From NCBI RefSeq assembly GCF_964199755.1, contig NC_133906.1:21637419-21701418 (forward strand): DNA of 64,000 nt. The letters run 5' to 3'. Numbering within the stretch: the first letter of the stretch is position 1; each line of letters begins with the position of its first letter. The position numbers and the translations under genes were made by a program. This DNA comes from Larus michahellis (lineage: Eukaryota; Chordata; Aves; Charadriiformes; Laridae). Under the pieces are notes generated by a model. That model was not told where the DNA came from, searched no databases, and saw nothing but the letters and a program-made list of their open reading frames with translations. Of the stretch, positions 61,001 through 64,000 are shown piece after piece.

Positions 61001-62140
61001 AAAGCACGCGCTCCTGCTGGGGGGCTGGCACAGCGTGTTCCTCAAACCCCCTCGTTTGTGTAGAAGATGATCAGGCTCACGCAGGACGACCGAGTGTGCT
61101 TGGGAAGGAAATTATCCTGGGTGAAAGGAGATGAAGGCGAGACGTGGATTTACACAGCTACACTCGCTTACACACCAGCTCTTGGCAGGGACCGAACCGT
61201 GCAGAAGAGGGCACTGGTTCTTCAGGAGGGGAGCATCCATCCGGGGAGCTATTCAGGAATGGACCACCTCCAAGGAGAGACGAACCCCCAGGGACCAGCC
61301 CCAGCAGCATTGTGTTCAGTTTGATAAGCAGCACTCTCCTAGTAAAACTCACCCCAGGCTCTAAAATGCACATGGAGAGCCCCCATCGAGCAAAACTCTG
61401 CAGCACTTCTCCCATATTTTCTTTCCAGTCAGTGCTGATTACCCAGATAATGTGTCTAAACAGAAGCTGTCCTCTCTATAATTAGCCTAATTCCATTAGT
61501 GATGTTGCCATCCACTGTTTGTAACAGCAAAATTGCTTCCATAGCAGGGATTTTACTGTCAGATCCTCTCTTATGATGCTTTGTGTGGGTGGCAGGAGGA
61601 GGGGCTGCATGGGAAGAGATTAAACAAAGCCACTGCTATTCTGAAAGTCTAATTTAATTAAGAATATCACTACAGGTGCCATGTTGACAGCCTCCCTGTC
61701 CTAGCCTCTTCTTTTCCCAGGGTTACCAAGCTCGAATCTCCCATTAGAAACTGGCTGAGTTAGCACCATTTTAGCTACAGCTCCCCCCCACAGCGGCCAG
61801 AGACCACGCATCTCTGACCCGCCATGGATCGGGCTGGAAGGAAATTAGCGCAGAAATAAACAATCTGAGAACAGCAAATTCCTCTTGCTTCGGTATAAAT
61901 AGAGCCAGCACTGCAACAAGAGGCACTGAGAGCAGGCAATTTCTTAGGGAAATGATCCTACAAGGCCAACGGCCAGCGCATATACAGGAATAAAGACATC
62001 CAGAGGCGAGCTAGAACAGAGGCACAGAAACAACCTTGGAGGAGCAAGCATACCTACTTACTTGTCAGTGTCTAAGGATGTTGGGCCACCGTCACCGCTG
62101 GCAGCTTTACTTCTTGCCTCTCTCTGGCGCCGGGTGAGCA
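58050..62140 (-). CDS. UIMC1: BRCA1-A complex subunit RAP80, last four coding exons (5' part outside window)
   Basis: Ubiquitin-binding protein that brings the BRCA1-A complex to K63-ubiquitin at DNA breaks. Minus-strand exons: 62140-62062, 60525-60405, 58595-58532, 58306-58050 (stop 58050-58052); about 173 residues. They read LTRRQREARSKAASGDG...SLDTD, then a zinc-finger-like segment CYLCKSLVPLLQYQRHVDSC (Cys-x2-Cys-x11-His-x3-Cys, the spacing of UBZ4 fingers), then ERGLLRMLELSES, and a basic end CRRRKRKV. These match the human order TRRQKEA...TSLDID, CYLCKSLVPF...HVDSC, GRLLSFLEQSE, ISEATDCLVDF, GRGRRRKF (from memory). The UIM motifs, the Abraxas-binding region and the first CPLC finger must lie beyond 64000; I found no such exon in 62141-64000. 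HK3 next door fits synteny. Confidence 0.88.
60650..62061. other. UIMC1: UIMC1 intron, AT-richer, no gene seen
   Basis: The least GC-rich part of the window. Contains TATAATTAGCCTAATTCC (61475-61492), TCTAATTTAATTAAG (61648-61662) and a plus-strand TATAAATA at 61894-61901 with no open frame behind it. No coding exon beyond those listed. Confidence 0.4.
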
Positions 62141-64000
62141 CTGGAGAAAAAACAGAGAGTTACCTGCCGACCACCCCTAAAGCATCCCTACACCGTGTCC
62201 AAATGCAACGAGCTTCCATCGCTTCCACTCCAGGCTGCAGCAGAAGCGATGGTAGAGGCAGAGAAATACTGGACCGGGACGGGCAGGGTCGTCTTTCCTG
62301 CAGAAGAGGTAGCTGGCCACTTCTCCTGGTTGTTTTTTTCCTGGGGGGATGCTGAAGAAGTTACCTTCCCCGAACTCGGGAGCCAGCTAACCATTTCACA
62401 CTGTAACTTGTCTTCTGCCAGAAACAGCTGGATCAACAGTATGCAGTTTACAGTCATTTTAAAGCTGACGCGCAGCAGCGCAACAGCCTGGGAGAAGAGT
62501 TACACAGCTGCTCCGGCAGCACAGCTCCGCTCCCTGCCAAAACAGGCTCCCGTGCCCGCTGCAGGGGGGGGAGCGTGGTGCCGGCGAGCTCGGGGGGAAG
62601 GAGAGCCGAGGCAGGGGCCGTGTGGAGGCACCAGCCCTTCTGCAGACGTGGTCGGAAGAGTGAGCCTTGCTGGGGAGGGATACAGCTCATGCCGGAAAGG
62701 GAAGGTTACAACAATTAGCCTACGCTCGCTGCTTTTCCCTCTGCCCATGTGAACCGGGGTGATCTGTACTAGTGTCCACACACAGCTCTGTGGGGCCTCT
62801 GGATGAAGATCTCTACCAGGACTAAGCATCGGTGGTGCTGCTCTCCATCGGCAGCAGGGAAGGGCAGCTCCGAGATCCCGGCTGACCAGCACGCTCACGA
62901 CGGGTCCAACAATTTCTTTTCCTTTAGCAAGCCCAGCCTTTCCAAACCTGCTCTCCAGGCACCTGCAGGGAGCATGTCGGAGCGTCGCCTCTTTAGTCGA
63001 ATTCCTCTCAGCGTATTCCTGTTGACATGCCACCAGCAAAGATCCTCGGGGAACATATCAGATAGCTTAGCTTGCTTCACTAGGGATGTTCAAGACTCCA
63101 GCTCCAAAACAGATGGCACAGCAAGCACTCTCGGGCAAGCTGGCTAAGCGGACAACGCAGCGAGCTATTCTGCAGCCCAGTAACACTGCTTCCCATACTC
63201 TCCTTAGGGGAAAGGCCTGAATCCAAGGTACAGGCACGAGAAACCTGTTATTGTTGGCACATCACCTGTGATAACTAAAAGGACACACAAAATTTTGTGC
63301 AGAACAAAGGGAATCCTTCAGGGTTTTAGCAAAACCCCACTTCCAGAGTGTTAGGCCACCCCAATATCTACGCACGATGCTGATACAACACGGCTTTTCC
63401 CTTAGTAGCAATCACTGATCCGCAGCCACGACCAGCAAATGCACTGCGAGATGCTCAGAGCTGTTGGGGCTGACGGGAGACATCCAGGCTGAAGAAACAA
63501 GCTCGAGCGTTTCCTAGGACGTGGGCATTGTCTCGTAGGTGATGACTGATACCAACAGCTCATTTCTCACAGGCACCGAAGCGGACGTCTCTCTTTAACT
63601 TAGCCCGGCCCAGATTCGAAGTGGCAGCCCGACGAGGAGGACCAATAACCACGGCCACCCCCCCCAGGCCATCCAGCCTCCCAACAACCCAACTAACACG
63701 TGCGTTTGACAGCGTGGTGAAAGCTGCTCTCCAAATCAGCGTGCACTCGTTAATATTCCTTTAACACCGTCTCGGGAGCCTCGTGCACCAGCTCAGGTGT
63801 TAATCAGTTCTATTTTCTTCCAAAAGCAGTGAACACATCTGGCATAATGGGCCCATTAGAGATGCCTGGGACGGGCTCTGCAGCTGCCCAGGGGAAGACC
63901 CCCAGCTGTGCTGCTGGAAGCAGAGGCACAGGAGAGAGAACAGGGCCAGCCGCGCGACAGGCACAGCGAGGCAGAGCAGAGCCAGCCTCCTCCCCTCACA
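62141..64000 (-). other. UIMC1: UIMC1 intron running off the window
   Basis: From the acceptor at 62141 to the window edge I find no exon with the expected RAP80 zinc finger or acidic UIM motifs. The sequence is unique-looking and repeat-poor. Confidence 0.45.

Noticed and set aside
61894-61901. TATAAATA in the UIMC1 intron as a promoter
   Set aside because: No open frame, splice signal or CpG support follows on the plus strand.

Overview
The window looks like GC-rich, gene-dense chromosomal DNA from a bird, or another sauropsid with microchromosomes. Introns are short (mostly 80-300 bp), CpG islands are strong, and I see no LINE, SINE or LTR copies. The gene order CDHR2 - GPRIN1 - [GLUD-like] - SNCB - EIF4E1B - UNC5A - HK3 - UIMC1 is that of human 5q35.2, as I recall it, with one extra gene (a glutamate dehydrogenase) and one missing gene (TSPAN17). 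All genes were assembled by hand from splice sites. The summed exon lengths are divisible by three for CDHR2, GLUD-like, SNCB, EIF4E1B, UNC5A and HK3, which supports the models.

Layout. 1-4.2 kb: 3' part of CDHR2 (+), meeting the long 3'UTR of GPRIN1 (-, coding 6.26-7.64 kb, first exon near 9.1 kb). 9.2-12.0 kb: spacer holding a 124-bp near-perfect hairpin with an 8-bp flanking repeat and a doubtful small signal-peptide ORF. 12.2-20.3 kb: complete 12-exon glutamate dehydrogenase paralogue (+). 21.7-25.9 kb: SNCB (-). 26.1-26.6 kb: degenerate minisatellite. 26.8-28.3 kb: EIF4E1B (+). 28.3-37.5 kb: gene desert with a perfect 6 x 25 bp minisatellite and a row of AT-rich islands. 37.9-51.0 kb: UNC5A (+), whose 8.3-kb first intron carries more AT-rich islands. 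51.6-57.2 kb: HK3 (-), tail to tail with UNC5A. 58.0-64.0 kb: the last four coding exons of UIMC1 (-), directly upstream of HK3; the rest lies beyond the window.

The genes do not form one pathway; they are a conserved neighbourhood. It mirrors the human 10q22-23 neighbourhood (CDHR1, SNCG, GLUD1, UNC5B, HK1), so it is one arm of an old whole-genome-duplication paralogon. The GLUD-like gene is best read as the sister copy of GLUD1, kept here and absent from the human locus.

The most interesting observation is in that gene. The reading frame and all splice sites are intact and the protein is very close to GLUD1, but the catalytic lysine of the PFGGAKAG motif is methionine. Several GTP- and ADP-site residues are changed too, including the His to Tyr change known from human hyperinsulinism/hyperammonaemia. 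It may be a pseudoenzyme or a regulatory subunit. The second theme is a series of AT-rich, homeodomain- and POU-motif islands, including a textbook SOX-POU composite site, around and inside UNC5A.
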